A stretch of DNA of 64,000 bases. It comes from an uncultured Clostridia bacterium (GTDB lineage Bacteria > Bacillota > Clostridia > Christensenellales > Borkfalkiaceae). The stretch is from NCBI GenBank assembly GCA_949282385.1, contig CASDOP010000002.1, forward strand, positions 91,248 through 155,247. The letters run 5' to 3'. The first letter of the stretch is position 1. Each line of letters begins with the position of its first letter. The notes beneath the pieces are model-generated. The model made no database searches. It had not been told where the DNA came from and was given only the letters and a program-made list of their open reading frames with translations. Of the stretch, positions 52,514-61,429 are shown one piece after another. A program made the translations under genes and the position numbers.

Positions 52514-53459
52514 AGAGCAAACTTTTAAGCTGCGATAAATTTATTATCTTCATGTCGTGAAGCTGTCTTGCGTTTCTTGTGCGAACGGTATCGTCCTCGT
52601 CTTCGCAGACATAAATCGTGCAATTTTCGAGCTTCTGCGAATACACCGCGCCCTGCTCGAAAATTCTGCCCACAAGCTCTTCGGAAATGTCTATGTCGTC
52701 CTCGATAAGTCTGGAAAAGGTAAAAACTTCGCCAAAGAGAGGTCCGCTCTTCTTCTTGCGCCTGCGGCTTAAATATATATAAAACTCCGCGCGATTGCGG
52801 CTGCGCCTTTCGCGCGCTTCGTTGCGCTCTTTTTCGTACCGTTCAAAGCTTTCGGAAGTGGGTTTTTGCACGCTGTGTCCGATTATCCTGCCGCGGCGTA
52901 TGCCCAGAACTTTTTCCAGCCCGAAAACGTCGGTTTTATGCTTTGCGCACAGTTCTTCGACTACCTTCATGGTGGCGTAAGCGTCGTCCGCTGCGCAATG
53001 CTGCGTGAATTTTACGTTGAGGTCGGCGGTTATGTACTCCAGACCGAACTGCCGCGTGAAATCTCCGACGGACGTCATGTACATTATCTGACTGTCAAGA
53101 AATTCAAAATTGAAGGGCGGCAGATTGAACCTTATCGTTTCGAGGTCGAGATACTTGACGTCGTTCAAAATGGCATGCCCGAAAATAAGGTTATTTTTAT
53201 CCTCCAAAAGCTGTTTGATGAAGGGATATTCCTCGGTGAAAGGCGGGTGCTTTTTGAATTCGCCGTAGTCGTACGGAAGCTCAAGACCATGCTCTCCCTT
53301 CCTGTCGGTTAAATGAAATCCGCCCTTGGGATTGATGAGTATGTCGCGCTTTTCGATTATATTGAATTGTTCGTCGCAGACGACGTAGCCGAATGCGCAT
53401 ATCTTGGCTATGGTTTTATGCACGCTTGCGCATTCTATATCGAAAAAGACTAAATTCAT
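52506..53459 (-). CDS. DEDDh exonuclease with C-terminal BRCT-like domain
   Basis: 317 aa from ATG at 53459, which opens directly on the ExoI motif VFFDIECAS. ExoII is in IFGHAILNDVKYLD near residue 98, and ExoIII HCAADDAYATMKV near 158 gives the His/Asp pair. A basic linker (RERRSRNRAEF, RRRKKKSGPLFG) leads to a C-terminal region with BRCT-like pattern (SGPLFGEVFTFSRL, then FEQGAVYSQ and YVCEDEDD). It resembles the proofreading epsilon-type exonucleases. No Shine-Dalgarno is seen; the -10 box ends 7 nt before the ATG. Confidence 0.85.
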   Translation of the reverse strand: MNLVFFDIECASVHKTIAKICAFGYVVCDEQFNIIEKRDILINPKGGFHLTDRKGEHGLELPYDYGEFKKHPPFTEEYPFIKQLLEDKNNLIFGHAILNDVKYLDLETIRFNLPPFNFEFLDSQIMYMTSVGDFTRQFGLEYITADLNVKFTQHCAADDAYATMKVVEELCAKHKTDVFGLEKVLGIRRGRIIGHSVQKPTSESFERYEKERNEARERRSRNRAEFYIYLSRRRKKKSGPLFGEVFTFSRLIEDDIDISEELVGRIFEQGAVYSQKLENCTIYVCEDEDDTVRTRNARQLHDMKIINLSQLKSLLYD

Positions 53460-53466
53460 ATAATAA

Positions 53467-53495
53467 ATTATAGCAGGTCGCGCGTCTTTTAGCAA
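53467..53495 (-). promoter_or_regulatory. promoter abutting the exonuclease start codon
   Basis: TTGCTA (53490-53495), 17-bp spacer, TATAAT (53467-53472), then 7 nt to ATG at 53459. Transcription would start at the initiation codon, predicting a leaderless mRNA. Confidence 0.65.
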
Positions 53496-53553
53496 CCTTT
53501 GCGGATAGCAATTTGCAAATACGCGCGCATTTGACTATGTTAAAATACAAAGA

Positions 53554-53583
53554 GCCGCCGCGCGTTTTTTTACGCGCGGCGGC
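53554..53583 (-). terminator. serS terminator
   Basis: GCCGCCGCGCGT/ACGCGCGGCGGC with a 6-nt loop; CTCTTTGTATTTTA follows on the minus strand. Confidence 0.75.
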
Positions 53584-53599
53584 GAAATGCAAATTTATT

Positions 53600-54892
53600 T
53601 TACTTTTTGGGAACGATTTTATCCTTACCGCCCATGTACTTTCTGAGTACTTCGGGAATGAACACGGAACCGTCTTCCTGAAGGTGGTTTTCGAGGAAAG
53701 CTATGAGCATTCTGGGAGGAGCGACGACGGTATTGTTGAGCGTGTGAGCGAACACGTTTTTGCCCGTTGCGCTGTCCTTATACTTTATGCCCAGTCTTCT
53801 TGCCTGAGCGTCCGTGAGGTTGGAACAGCTGCCCACTTCGAAATAACCCTTGCGGCGGGGGCTCCACGCCTCTACGTCAAGACTGCGGTACTTGAGGTCT
53901 GCAAGGTCGCCCGAGCAGCACACGAGCGTGCGCACTGGAATACCCATGGAAACGAAAAGTTCAACCGTGTACGACCACATCTTTTCGTACCACGCGTCGC
54001 TGTCTTCGGGCTTGCAGATAACTATCATTTCCTGCTTTTCAAACTGGTGAATGCGGTATATTCCGCGCTCTTCTATGCCGTGAGCGCCCTTTTCCTTGCG
54101 GAAGCAGGGCGAATATGACGTGAGGGTTAAAGGCAGGTCGCTTTCGGGTATGACCGTGTTCATGAAACGACCTATCATGGAATGTTCGCTCGTGCCGATG
54201 AGATAGAGGTCTTCGCCCTCAATCTTGTACATCATGCCTTCCATTTCCTCGAAGGACATAACGCCCGACACCACGTCGCTCCTTATCATGAAAGGAGGTA
54301 TGCAATAGGTGAAGCCTTTATCTATCATAAAGTCGCGGGCATAGGTGAGAACTGCCGAATGCAGCCTTGCCACGTCGCCTACGAGATAGTAAAAGCCGTT
54401 GCCGCTCGTCCTGCGCGCCGCGTCCAGATCGATGCCGCCGAGTTTTTCGAGTATATCGAGATGATAAGGCACTTCGAAGGGCTTTTCCTTTGCCTCGAGG
54501 TAGGTATTCCACTGCACGTTGCAGCTGTCATCCTTGCCGATAGGAACGTCGTCCGCAATTATATTGGGAATTGACATCATGCGCTTTTTAAGCTCGGCTT
54601 CGGTTTCCGCCGTTTCCGCCTCAATCTGCGCGATGCGCTCGTTATTCTGCTTGGAAAGTTCCTTGACCTTTTCGCCCTCTTCCTTTTTGCCTTCGCGCAT
54701 GAGTGCGCCTATCTGCTTGGCGTAATTGTTGCGCTCTGCGCGGCGGGCGTCGCCTTCCTGCTGAAGAGCGCGGCGGCGTTCGTCGAGAGCGAGAATTTCG
54801 TCAACGAGGGGAAGTTTTTTATCCTGGAATTTTTTTCTGATATTTTCCCTTACAAGCTCGGGATTTGTCCTTAAAAGATTGATGTCTATCAT
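53600..54892 (-). CDS. serS: seryl-tRNA synthetase
   Basis: 430 aa from ATG at 54892 (MIDINLLRTNPELVREN); the upstream Met lacks support. N-terminal coiled coil (residues about 30-100) for the long variable arm of tRNA-Ser, then the class II core: motif 2 FRKEKGAHGIEERGIYRIHQF and motif 3 near the C-terminus (HTLNNTVVAPPRMLIAFLEN). It charges tRNA-Ser. No T-box leader is visible in the 170-bp gap shared with the divergent ATPase gene. Confidence 0.96.
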   Translation of the reverse strand: MIDINLLRTNPELVRENIRKKFQDKKLPLVDEILALDERRRALQQEGDARRAERNNYAKQIGALMREGKKEEGEKVKELSKQNNERIAQIEAETAETEAELKKRMMSIPNIIADDVPIGKDDSCNVQWNTYLEAKEKPFEVPYHLDILEKLGGIDLDAARRTSGNGFYYLVGDVARLHSAVLTYARDFMIDKGFTYCIPPFMIRSDVVSGVMSFEEMEGMMYKIEGEDLYLIGTSEHSMIGRFMNTVIPESDLPLTLTSYSPCFRKEKGAHGIEERGIYRIHQFEKQEMIVICKPEDSDAWYEKMWSYTVELFVSMGIPVRTLVCCSGDLADLKYRSLDVEAWSPRRKGYFEVGSCSNLTDAQARRLGIKYKDSATGKNVFAHTLNNTVVAPPRMLIAFLENHLQEDGSVFIPEVLRKYMGGKDKIVPKK

Positions 54893-54988
54893 AAAATTAC
54901 CACTTTTGCCTTTAATTTGTAAGCTTGAAAACATTATACGCCAAAAAAACGTTTATTGCAAACGAAAAAGCAAATTTTAATTGAAAAA

Positions 54989-55018
54989 TTGACAGCGTTA
55001 TGATATACTTATTATAAA
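54989..55018 (+). promoter_or_regulatory. promoter of the P-type ATPase gene
   Basis: Consensus TTGACA (54989-54994) and TATAAA (55013-55018), 18-bp spacer, about 40 nt before the ATG. Confidence 0.65.
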
Positions 55019-55062
55019 GTAGTTTTTAACCTTGAAATCATAAATGATAAACAGGAAAAGAA

Positions 55063-57987
55063 ATGAGCAAAATTTACTTTAAATCAACAAGACCGCAGCC
55101 CGAAAATTCTGCAGAAGACGAACAGACCGCCGTACAGGAAGAAAACGTCTTAAAAGAAGTAACGGCTAAAGCTGCGGACGAGACGGCTGCTGCCGACGCC
55201 GCCGTTGCGGAAGCTCCCCCCGAAAGGGAAAAAAGCGGAGAAAAATCACCCTCGCCCAGAAAGCGCCAGACGGCAAAGCCGCGAGCATCTTCAGAGGCGG
55301 CAAAAACCGTAACCGCAGACGAACAGCCCGCAAAGGTCGGGGAAGAAAAAAGTTATTCCGACGTAGACCGCAAAGCGACTTCCTCCACCGCCTTTGACCT
55401 GACCGAAGACGAACAGTCTTCTGAGAGCGCGACCGCGGGCGATACCTCGTTCAGGTTCAAACAGGGTGAAGGTTTCAACAAGGAAAAAATTGTGCGCTAT
55501 TTCAAGCGCCATCCCAAAAAACAGATTAATTCCAAGGTTGAAAGATTTTCGCCAGAACTCGACAAAGGTCTCACCCAGAAGCAGGTAGAAAAGAGATTTA
55601 CGCAGTTTCTCTTCAACGACACGAATAAAAAATATTCCAAGTCGTACACCAGCATTATCGTGGGAAACGTTTGCACTTTCTTCAACCTTTTGTGTCTGTG
55701 CGCGTTTATCGCCCTGCTGCTTGCGGGAACGCAGGGCTGGACCAACTACCTGGTTATTATTATAACTTCGGCGAACATCATAATAGGCGTCATTCAGGAA
55801 ATCCGTTCAAAAATTTCCATAGATAAACTGTCCATTATGGCTTCGGCGACGTGTAAAGTCGTGCGAGACGGGGAAGTCGTTGAAATTCCCTCAGCCGAAA
55901 TCGTGCTGGACGACATCATTATCCTCGAACTCGGCAACCAGGTGCCTGCCGACTGCATTTTAGCCGAAGGGCAGGTTGAAGTTAACGAAAGCCTTCTTAC
56001 AGGCGAGAGCATTGCCATTAAAAAAGGTCCCGGCGACATTTTATACGCGGGCAGCTTCATCGCCTCGGGCAGCGGAAAGTTCAGGGTGGAAAAAGTAGGC
56101 AGGGAAACTTACCTCGAAAAACTGACCGCCAAGGCTAAAAAATACCGCAGACCTAATTCCGAACTGATGAATTCGACCAAGCTCATAATAAAAGCCGTAG
56201 CTTTCCTCATCGTTCCCATTGCGATAGGTATGTTCTTCGTAACGTACAACGCGGCTTTCGACGCAAGCACGTCGAGCGCATTCGATTATATTTTCAGCAA
56301 GGAAATCAACAACGCCATTCAGCGCACCTGCACCGTTGTTATAGGCATGATACCTTCGGGCATGATGCTGCTTACTTCCATGGCTCTCGCCGTGGGCGTT
56401 TTGCGACTTGCAAAGAACAATACTCTCGTGCAGGATTTGTATTCGCTGGAAATGCTCGCGAGGGTAAACGTTCTGTGCCTCGATAAGACGGGTACGATAA
56501 CCGACGGGCGCATGAGAGTTGCCGACTGCGTTATTTTAAACACCGTGGGCGATTACTCGCTCAACGACATTATGGGCAGCATGCTCGCCTCGCTCGACGA
56601 CAACAACCAGACTTCGATTGCGCTGAACAATCACTTCGGACACAGCGACGTTTTGTCGCCGATAACCAAAATACCATTCTCTTCCAAGAGAAAACTTTCG
56701 GCAGTTACGTTTGAGGATGTCGGAACGTTCTGCATGGGCGCGCCCGAATTCGTGCTTAAACCCATGCCGGCAAAGGTTGACAGAATTGTAAAACAGTATG
56801 CCCAGATGGGACTGAGAGTTATTGTGCTTGCACACTCCTCCACGCCCATCGTCGGCGACAAACTGCCCGCGCTTTTAAAGCCCGTTGCAATAATTTCCAT
56901 TGCTGACAACATCCGCGAAGACGCCGTGGATACGATTAAATGGTTCAGGCAGAACGACGTTGCCGTTAAGGTAATTTCGGGCGACAACCCCGTTACCGTT
57001 TCGGAAGTCGCAAAGCGCGCAGGCATAGAAAACGCAGATAAGTTTATATCGCTCGAAGGTCTCAACGACAAGGAAGTTGAGAGCATTGCAAACAAATACA
57101 CCGTGTTCGGACGAGTTACTCCCGAGCAGAAAGCCGTGCTTGTGCGCTCCATAAAGAGCGAGGGAAACACGGTTGCCATGACGGGCGACGGCGTAAACGA
57201 CATTCTCGCGCTTAAGGAAGCCGACTGCGCAATTTCGGTTGCTTCGGGCAGCGAGGCGGCGAGAAACGTCAGCCATCTCGTGCTTATGGACAACAACTTT
57301 GCTTCCATGCCCAAGGTAGTCGGCGAAGGTCGAAGAGTTATAAATAATATCAAAAACTCATCCTCCCTCTACCTCATGAAGACGCTGTTTACAGCCATTC
57401 TCGCCGTGATATGTATGGTTATACTCAAGCAGCCATATCTGTTCATGCCGAGCAACATGCTGCTTTTGGAAGTGTGCGTTATAGGCATACCTTCGTTCAT
57501 GCTCTCGCTGCAGCCCAACAAGGAACGCGTACAGGGCAAGTTCATCACTCACGTTATGAGCCGAAGTATTCCCGGCGCATTGCTTATGATTTGCTGCGTC
57601 ATGGCGATGTACATAGTGTACGCCTTCAACCAGGCTTCCTACGCTATGTATTATGTGCCTATGTGCATGATGGCGCTGACGTTCTCGGGACTTGTTATGC
57701 TCTACCGCGTCTGCCAGCCGTTCAACGGCTACAGACTTGTGCTGTTCGCTTCTATGGTTGCCGTAACCGCCGTCGCGCTGTGCGTGCCTACGCTTGCCGA
57801 TATGCTCTATCCCAACTGGTCTTCGCTTACGTGGGATTACACAAAACTGCTCATACTCGCCGTTGCAATCGAAGCGGCATTCCCGCTTTCCAACAGCCTT
57901 ATCAAGCTGATGCAGATACTTCTTCCCTCATCTACGGGCAAGAAACCGCAGGTACTTGAAATCGAAAGGACTAAAACCTCACAGTAA
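55063..57987 (+). CDS. P-type cation-transporting ATPase with long acidic N-terminal extension
   Basis: 974 aa. Residues 1-145 are a low-complexity Glu/Ala/Lys/Thr-rich tail not part of the transporter. The core follows: actuator motif LLTGES near residue 310, phosphorylation site CLDKTGTITDGRM near 473, the GAPEFVL nucleotide-domain segment, and the hinge MTGDGVNDILALKEADC near 705, with about ten membrane helices. Helix 4 reads IPSGMMLLTSMAL, where most such pumps have PEGL. Overall it looks CtpE-like (a Ca2+ uptake ATPase in mycobacteria); the ion here is not certain. Start supported by CAGGAAAAG. Confidence 0.87.
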   Translation: MSKIYFKSTRPQPENSAEDEQTAVQEENVLKEVTAKAADETAAADAAVAEAPPEREKSGEKSPSPRKRQTAKPRASSEAAKTVTADEQPAKVGEEKSYSDVDRKATSSTAFDLTEDEQSSESATAGDTSFRFKQGEGFNKEKIVRYFKRHPKKQINSKVERFSPELDKGLTQKQVEKRFTQFLFNDTNKKYSKSYTSIIVGNVCTFFNLLCLCAFIALLLAGTQGWTNYLVIIITSANIIIGVIQEIRSKISIDKLSIMASATCKVVRDGEVVEIPSAEIVLDDIIILELGNQVPADCILAEGQVEVNESLLTGESIAIKKGPGDILYAGSFIASGSGKFRVEKVGRETYLEKLTAKAKKYRRPNSELMNSTKLIIKAVAFLIVPIAIGMFFVTYNAAFDASTSSAFDYIFSKEINNAIQRTCTVVIGMIPSGMMLLTSMALAVGVLRLAKNNTLVQDLYSLEMLARVNVLCLDKTGTITDGRMRVADCVILNTVGDYSLNDIMGSMLASLDDNNQTSIALNNHFGHSDVLSPITKIPFSSKRKLSAVTFEDVGTFCMGAPEFVLKPMPAKVDRIVKQYAQMGLRVIVLAHSSTPIVGDKLPALLKPVAIISIADNIREDAVDTIKWFRQNDVAVKVISGDNPVTVSEVAKRAGIENADKFISLEGLNDKEVESIANKYTVFGRVTPEQKAVLVRSIKSEGNTVAMTGDGVNDILALKEADCAISVASGSEAARNVSHLVLMDNNFASMPKVVGEGRRVINNIKNSSSLYLMKTLFTAILAVICMVILKQPYLFMPSNMLLLEVCVIGIPSFMLSLQPNKERVQGKFITHVMSRSIPGALLMICCVMAMYIVYAFNQASYAMYYVPMCMMALTFSGLVMLYRVCQPFNGYRLVLFASMVAVTAVALCVPTLADMLYPNWSSLTWDYTKLLILAVAIEAAFPLSNSLIKLMQILLPSSTGKKPQVLEIERTKTSQ

Positions 57988-58028
57988 ATACTGCAAACGA
58001 AATGTTGTTTAAAAACTCAATCAAGAAC

Positions 58029-58059
58029 GCCGCGCCCGACAATTTTTGTCGGGCGCGGC
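58029..58059 (+). terminator. P-type ATPase terminator
   Basis: 14-bp stem GCCGCGCCCGACAA/TTGTCGGGCGCGGC with a 3-nt loop, T-rich tract after. Confidence 0.88.
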
Positions 58060-58348
58060 TTATTTTTTGCCTATGCGCAATCTCATGCCTGCATTACCCT
58101 CGCCGATATATACGCTGCGTCAAGCGGGCGCAACGACGGACTTTTTTGACTGCATACGGCACAGCACCTCAGAAATTTAGCGGGCAGCAATAGGTAACAA
58201 GCACAAGCGGCAGCATGTACGATGCGCGGGCATTAGCCAGAGAAAAAGCGCGTTAAGTTACCGCCGAAAAAGCGCGGTCGGGGACAGGTGAAAGCGCAGG
58301 CGCATATGTTCGGGACAGGCGAAAAAGCTCGGACAAGCTTATTAAAAA

Positions 58349-58777
58349 CTCGGGCGGCATGCGCAGTCGCGTGGGCACTCGCACACCAGGCACAATCCGT
58401 TGCGGCGGGCGAAATGAACACAAGCGAAAGCAGGTACGAAAGTGCGGGCAGTTACCAGAGCAAAAGCCCGTTAAATTACCGCCGAAGTTGGGCGGGCGAC
58501 AGCAGGCGCAATGCACGGGCAATAGCCAGAGCAAAAGCTCGTTAAGTTACCGCCGAAATTGGGCGGGCGGCATACGCGATTGCGCGGGCGCGTATGCACG
58601 GACAGGCGAAAAAACTCGAGCGGCATGCGCAGTCGAGTGGGCACTCGCACACCAGGCACAATCCGTTGCGGCGGGCGAAATGAACACAAGCGACAGCAGG
58701 TACGAAAGTGCGGGCAGTTACCAGAGCAAAAGCCCGTTAAATTACCGCCGAAGTTGGGCGGGCGACAGCAGGCACAA
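58349..58777. repeat. noncoding repeat array between the ATPase and gyrA
   Basis: A segment of about 163 bp starting CTCGGGCGGCATGCGCAGTC occurs at 58349-58511 and again at 58615-58777 (offset 266 bp, a few substitutions). Inside and around it a shorter unit, AGCAAAAGCCCGTTAAATTACC with a following CGCCGAA and TGGGCGGG, appears four times (near 58240, 58464, 58526, 58730) with variations. Open frames exist on both strands but change with each substitution and lack Shine-Dalgarno sites. The whole 880-bp gap (57988-58869) has no supported gene. Confidence 0.75.
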
Positions 58778-58827
58778 TGCGCGGGCAATTACCGCCTGAA
58801 AATTAAAGCGGATAACAGACACAAAAA

Positions 58828-58853
58828 AACTTCCGCGAATTTTCGCGGAAGTT
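58828..58853 (-). terminator. gyrA terminator
   Basis: 12-bp stem AACTTCCGCGAA/TTCGCGGAAGTT with a 2-nt centre and TTTTTT on the minus strand. Confidence 0.85.
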
Positions 58854-58869
58854 TTTGCAAGTTGTTAAA

Positions 58870-61413
58870 TTATTCTTCTTCGTTTACTTCTGAAGCGTCC
58901 TCTGCGACGGTTTCTTCGGGAGCCTGAGTTTCGACTTCGTCGTCGCGTTCGGTAACGGCGACGGTTGCGACTTTGCCGTCCTTGAGGCGCATTAAGCGCA
59001 CGCCCTTGGTAGCTCTGCCTATCGTGCTGATGTCCGAGCAATGCATTCTTATTATCGTTCCGCCGTCGGAGATAATCATTATGTCGTCATCGTCCGTAAC
59101 CTGCTTGAGGTTGACGAGATTGCCCGTAACTTCGTTGAACACGCCCGCCTTTATTCCCTTGCCTGCTCTGCCCTGAAGACGGTAATCTTCCAGCCTGGAG
59201 CGCTTTCCGTAGCCGTTGGCGGCAACGGTCAGTATATCCTTTTCGGGATCGATGACGAGCATGTCGACAAGTCCGTCTTCCTCGCCGTCGAGCGTCATGG
59301 CGCGAACGCCTGCGGTATCTCTGCCCATGGGACGGATGTCGCTTTCGGCAAACCTTATGCACTTGCCGCCGCGGGAAGCTATCATAATTTCGTCGTTGCC
59401 CGTGGTGAACTGAACGGATATGAGTTCGTCGCCCTCGTTGAGCTTTATGGCAATCTTGCCGTTGCGGTTAATGCGGGCGAATTCTTCGACCTTGGTCTTT
59501 TTAATCTGTCCCTTTCGCGTTGCGAACGCTATATATCCTTCGGCATCAGCCTTGACGGGGATGAGCGCGTTTATCTTTTCATCCTGCGCAATCTGTACTA
59601 TATTCACAATCGCTCTGCCGCGCGCCGTGCGGGCGGCTTCGGGGATGTGGTAACCTTTTACCGAATATACCTTGCCGAGGCTGGAGAACAGCAATATGTC
59701 GTCGTGCGAGGAGCAGACGAACATGCTCTCCACAAAGTCCTCCTCCTTGGGTTTGTGAGCCGTTATGCCCATGCCTCCGCGGTGCTGTGCCTTGTATTCG
59801 GCGATGGGAAGGCGCTTGATGTAGCCCGAATGCGTGAGCGAGATGACAACCTGCTCTTCGGGAATGAGGTCGGCGTCCTCTATGTCGCCGTAGTCCACGG
59901 CGATTTCTGTCTTTCTTTCGGAAGGATACTTGCGCTTGATTTCCTGAAGGTCGGTCTTTATTATTTCGAGAACGCGGCTTTCGTTTGCAAGTATGTCCTT
60001 ATAATCGGCTATTGCCGCCTCGAGAGAGGCGAGTTCTTCGTTGAGCTTATCTACTTCGAGATGGGACAGTCTGTACAGTCTGAGTTCGGCAACAGCCGTA
60101 GCCTGACGTTCATCCAGCTCGAAGTTTGCCGTCAGCTTCTGGACGCAGTCATTTTTATCGACCGCGTTCTTGCACACTTCGACGACTTCGTCGATTGACG
60201 CCTGAGCTATGACAAGTCCGCGCAGTATATGCGCGCGCTCCTCCGTCTTTGCAAGGTCGTACTTGGTGCGGCGGGTGATTATATCCTTCTGATGTTCGAG
60301 GTAGTAATATATGAATTCCTTGAGGTTGAGTATCTTGGGCGCACCATCCACGAGGGCGAGCATTATAAGACCGTCGGAAATCTGCAGGTTGGTGTGCTTG
60401 TAAAGGAGGTTAAGCACAACCTGCGCGTTGGCGTCCTTTTTGACCTCGATGACGATTCTCATGCCGTCGCGGTCGCTCTCTTCGCGTATATCCGAAATGC
60501 CCTCTATCTTCTTGTCCTTGACGAGGTCTGCTATACTTTCAATAAGTTTAGCCTTGTTGACCTGATAGGGAATTTCCGTTACGATTATTCGCGTGCGCGT
60601 CTGGTTGCCGCTCTGGTAATCCTCAATTTCGCAGCGGGAGCGGATTATTATAGAGCCGCGTCCCGTTCTGTAAGCCTTTCTTATTCCGCTTCTGCCCATT
60701 ATCATGGCGCCCGTAGGGAAGTCGGGAGCGGGAATGTAATTCATAAGCTCGTCGACTTCGATGTCGGGATTGTCTATCATGGCGCAGACACCGTCTATAA
60801 CCTCGCCGAGGTTGTGGGGCGGTATGTTGGTCGCCATGCCGACGGCGATGCCGTCAGAGCCGTTTACGAGCATGTTGGGGAAGCGCGAGGGAAGCACGGT
60901 GGGCTGCATGCCCGTATCATCGAAAGTGGGATAGAAATCTACCGTTTCCTTGTCGAGGTCGCGGAGCATTTCCGCCGAGATTTTGGAAAGGCGGGCTTCG
61001 GTGTATCTCATCGCCGCGGCGGGGTCGCCGTCGACCGAGCCGAAGTTGCCGTGTCCTTCGACGAGGGGCATATTTATGGTGAAGTCCTGCGCAAGTCTGA
61101 CGAGCGCGTCGTACACCGAGCTGTCGCCGTGGGGGTGATATTTACCGAGGCAGTCGCCGACGATACGCGCGCATTTACGGAAGGCTTTATCCGAATACAA
61201 TCCGAGTTCGTGCATCGAATAGAGTATTCTTCTGTGAACGGGTTTTAAACCGTCGCGCACGTCGGGTATGGCGCGCGAGACGTTGACCGCCATTGCGTAG
61301 GCTATGAATGATTTTTTAAGCTCTTCGTCCACCTCGACGTCGAGCATTTTGGTCATTGCGAGGGTCTTGACGAATTCCTCGGTAAGTTCGGGGCTGGTCT
61401 GCTTTTTAGCCAT
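58870..61413 (-). CDS. gyrA: DNA gyrase subunit A
   Basis: 847 aa. The breakage-reunion domain has [18 protein letters not shown], the quinolone region [17 protein letters not shown], and the catalytic Tyr in [11 protein letters not shown]. The residue equivalent to E. coli Ser83 is Ser and Asp87 is Asp, the usual quinolone-sensitive pair. The C-terminal beta-pinwheel contains a GyrA-box-like HRGGMGI, which separates it from ParC. The tail is acidic. It is 16 bp downstream of gyrB in the same transcription unit. Confidence 0.96.
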   Translation of the reverse strand: MAKKQTSPELTEEFVKTLAMTKMLDVEVDEELKKSFIAYAMAVNVSRAIPDVRDGLKPVHRRILYSMHELGLYSDKAFRKCARIVGDCLGKYHPHGDSSVYDALVRLAQDFTINMPLVEGHGNFGSVDGDPAAAMRYTEARLSKISAEMLRDLDKETVDFYPTFDDTGMQPTVLPSRFPNMLVNGSDGIAVGMATNIPPHNLGEVIDGVCAMIDNPDIEVDELMNYIPAPDFPTGAMIMGRSGIRKAYRTGRGSIIIRSRCEIEDYQSGNQTRTRIIVTEIPYQVNKAKLIESIADLVKDKKIEGISDIREESDRDGMRIVIEVKKDANAQVVLNLLYKHTNLQISDGLIMLALVDGAPKILNLKEFIYYYLEHQKDIITRRTKYDLAKTEERAHILRGLVIAQASIDEVVEVCKNAVDKNDCVQKLTANFELDERQATAVAELRLYRLSHLEVDKLNEELASLEAAIADYKDILANESRVLEIIKTDLQEIKRKYPSERKTEIAVDYGDIEDADLIPEEQVVISLTHSGYIKRLPIAEYKAQHRGGMGITAHKPKEEDFVESMFVCSSHDDILLFSSLGKVYSVKGYHIPEAARTARGRAIVNIVQIAQDEKINALIPVKADAEGYIAFATRKGQIKKTKVEEFARINRNGKIAIKLNEGDELISVQFTTGNDEIMIASRGGKCIRFAESDIRPMGRDTAGVRAMTLDGEEDGLVDMLVIDPEKDILTVAANGYGKRSRLEDYRLQGRAGKGIKAGVFNEVTGNLVNLKQVTDDDDIMIISDGGTIIRMHCSDISTIGRATKGVRLMRLKDGKVATVAVTERDDEVETQAPEETVAEDASEVNEEE

Positions 61414-61429
61414 CTTTTATTAACCCTCC

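Noticed and set aside
54893..55062. T-box leader for serS
   Set aside because: No AGGGTGGNACCGCG motif in the 170-bp gap.
58253..58927. Overlapping ORFs on both strands in the repeat array (Cys/Arg-rich translations)
   Set aside because: They follow the DNA repeats in several frames, lack ribosome-binding sites and differ in length between copies.
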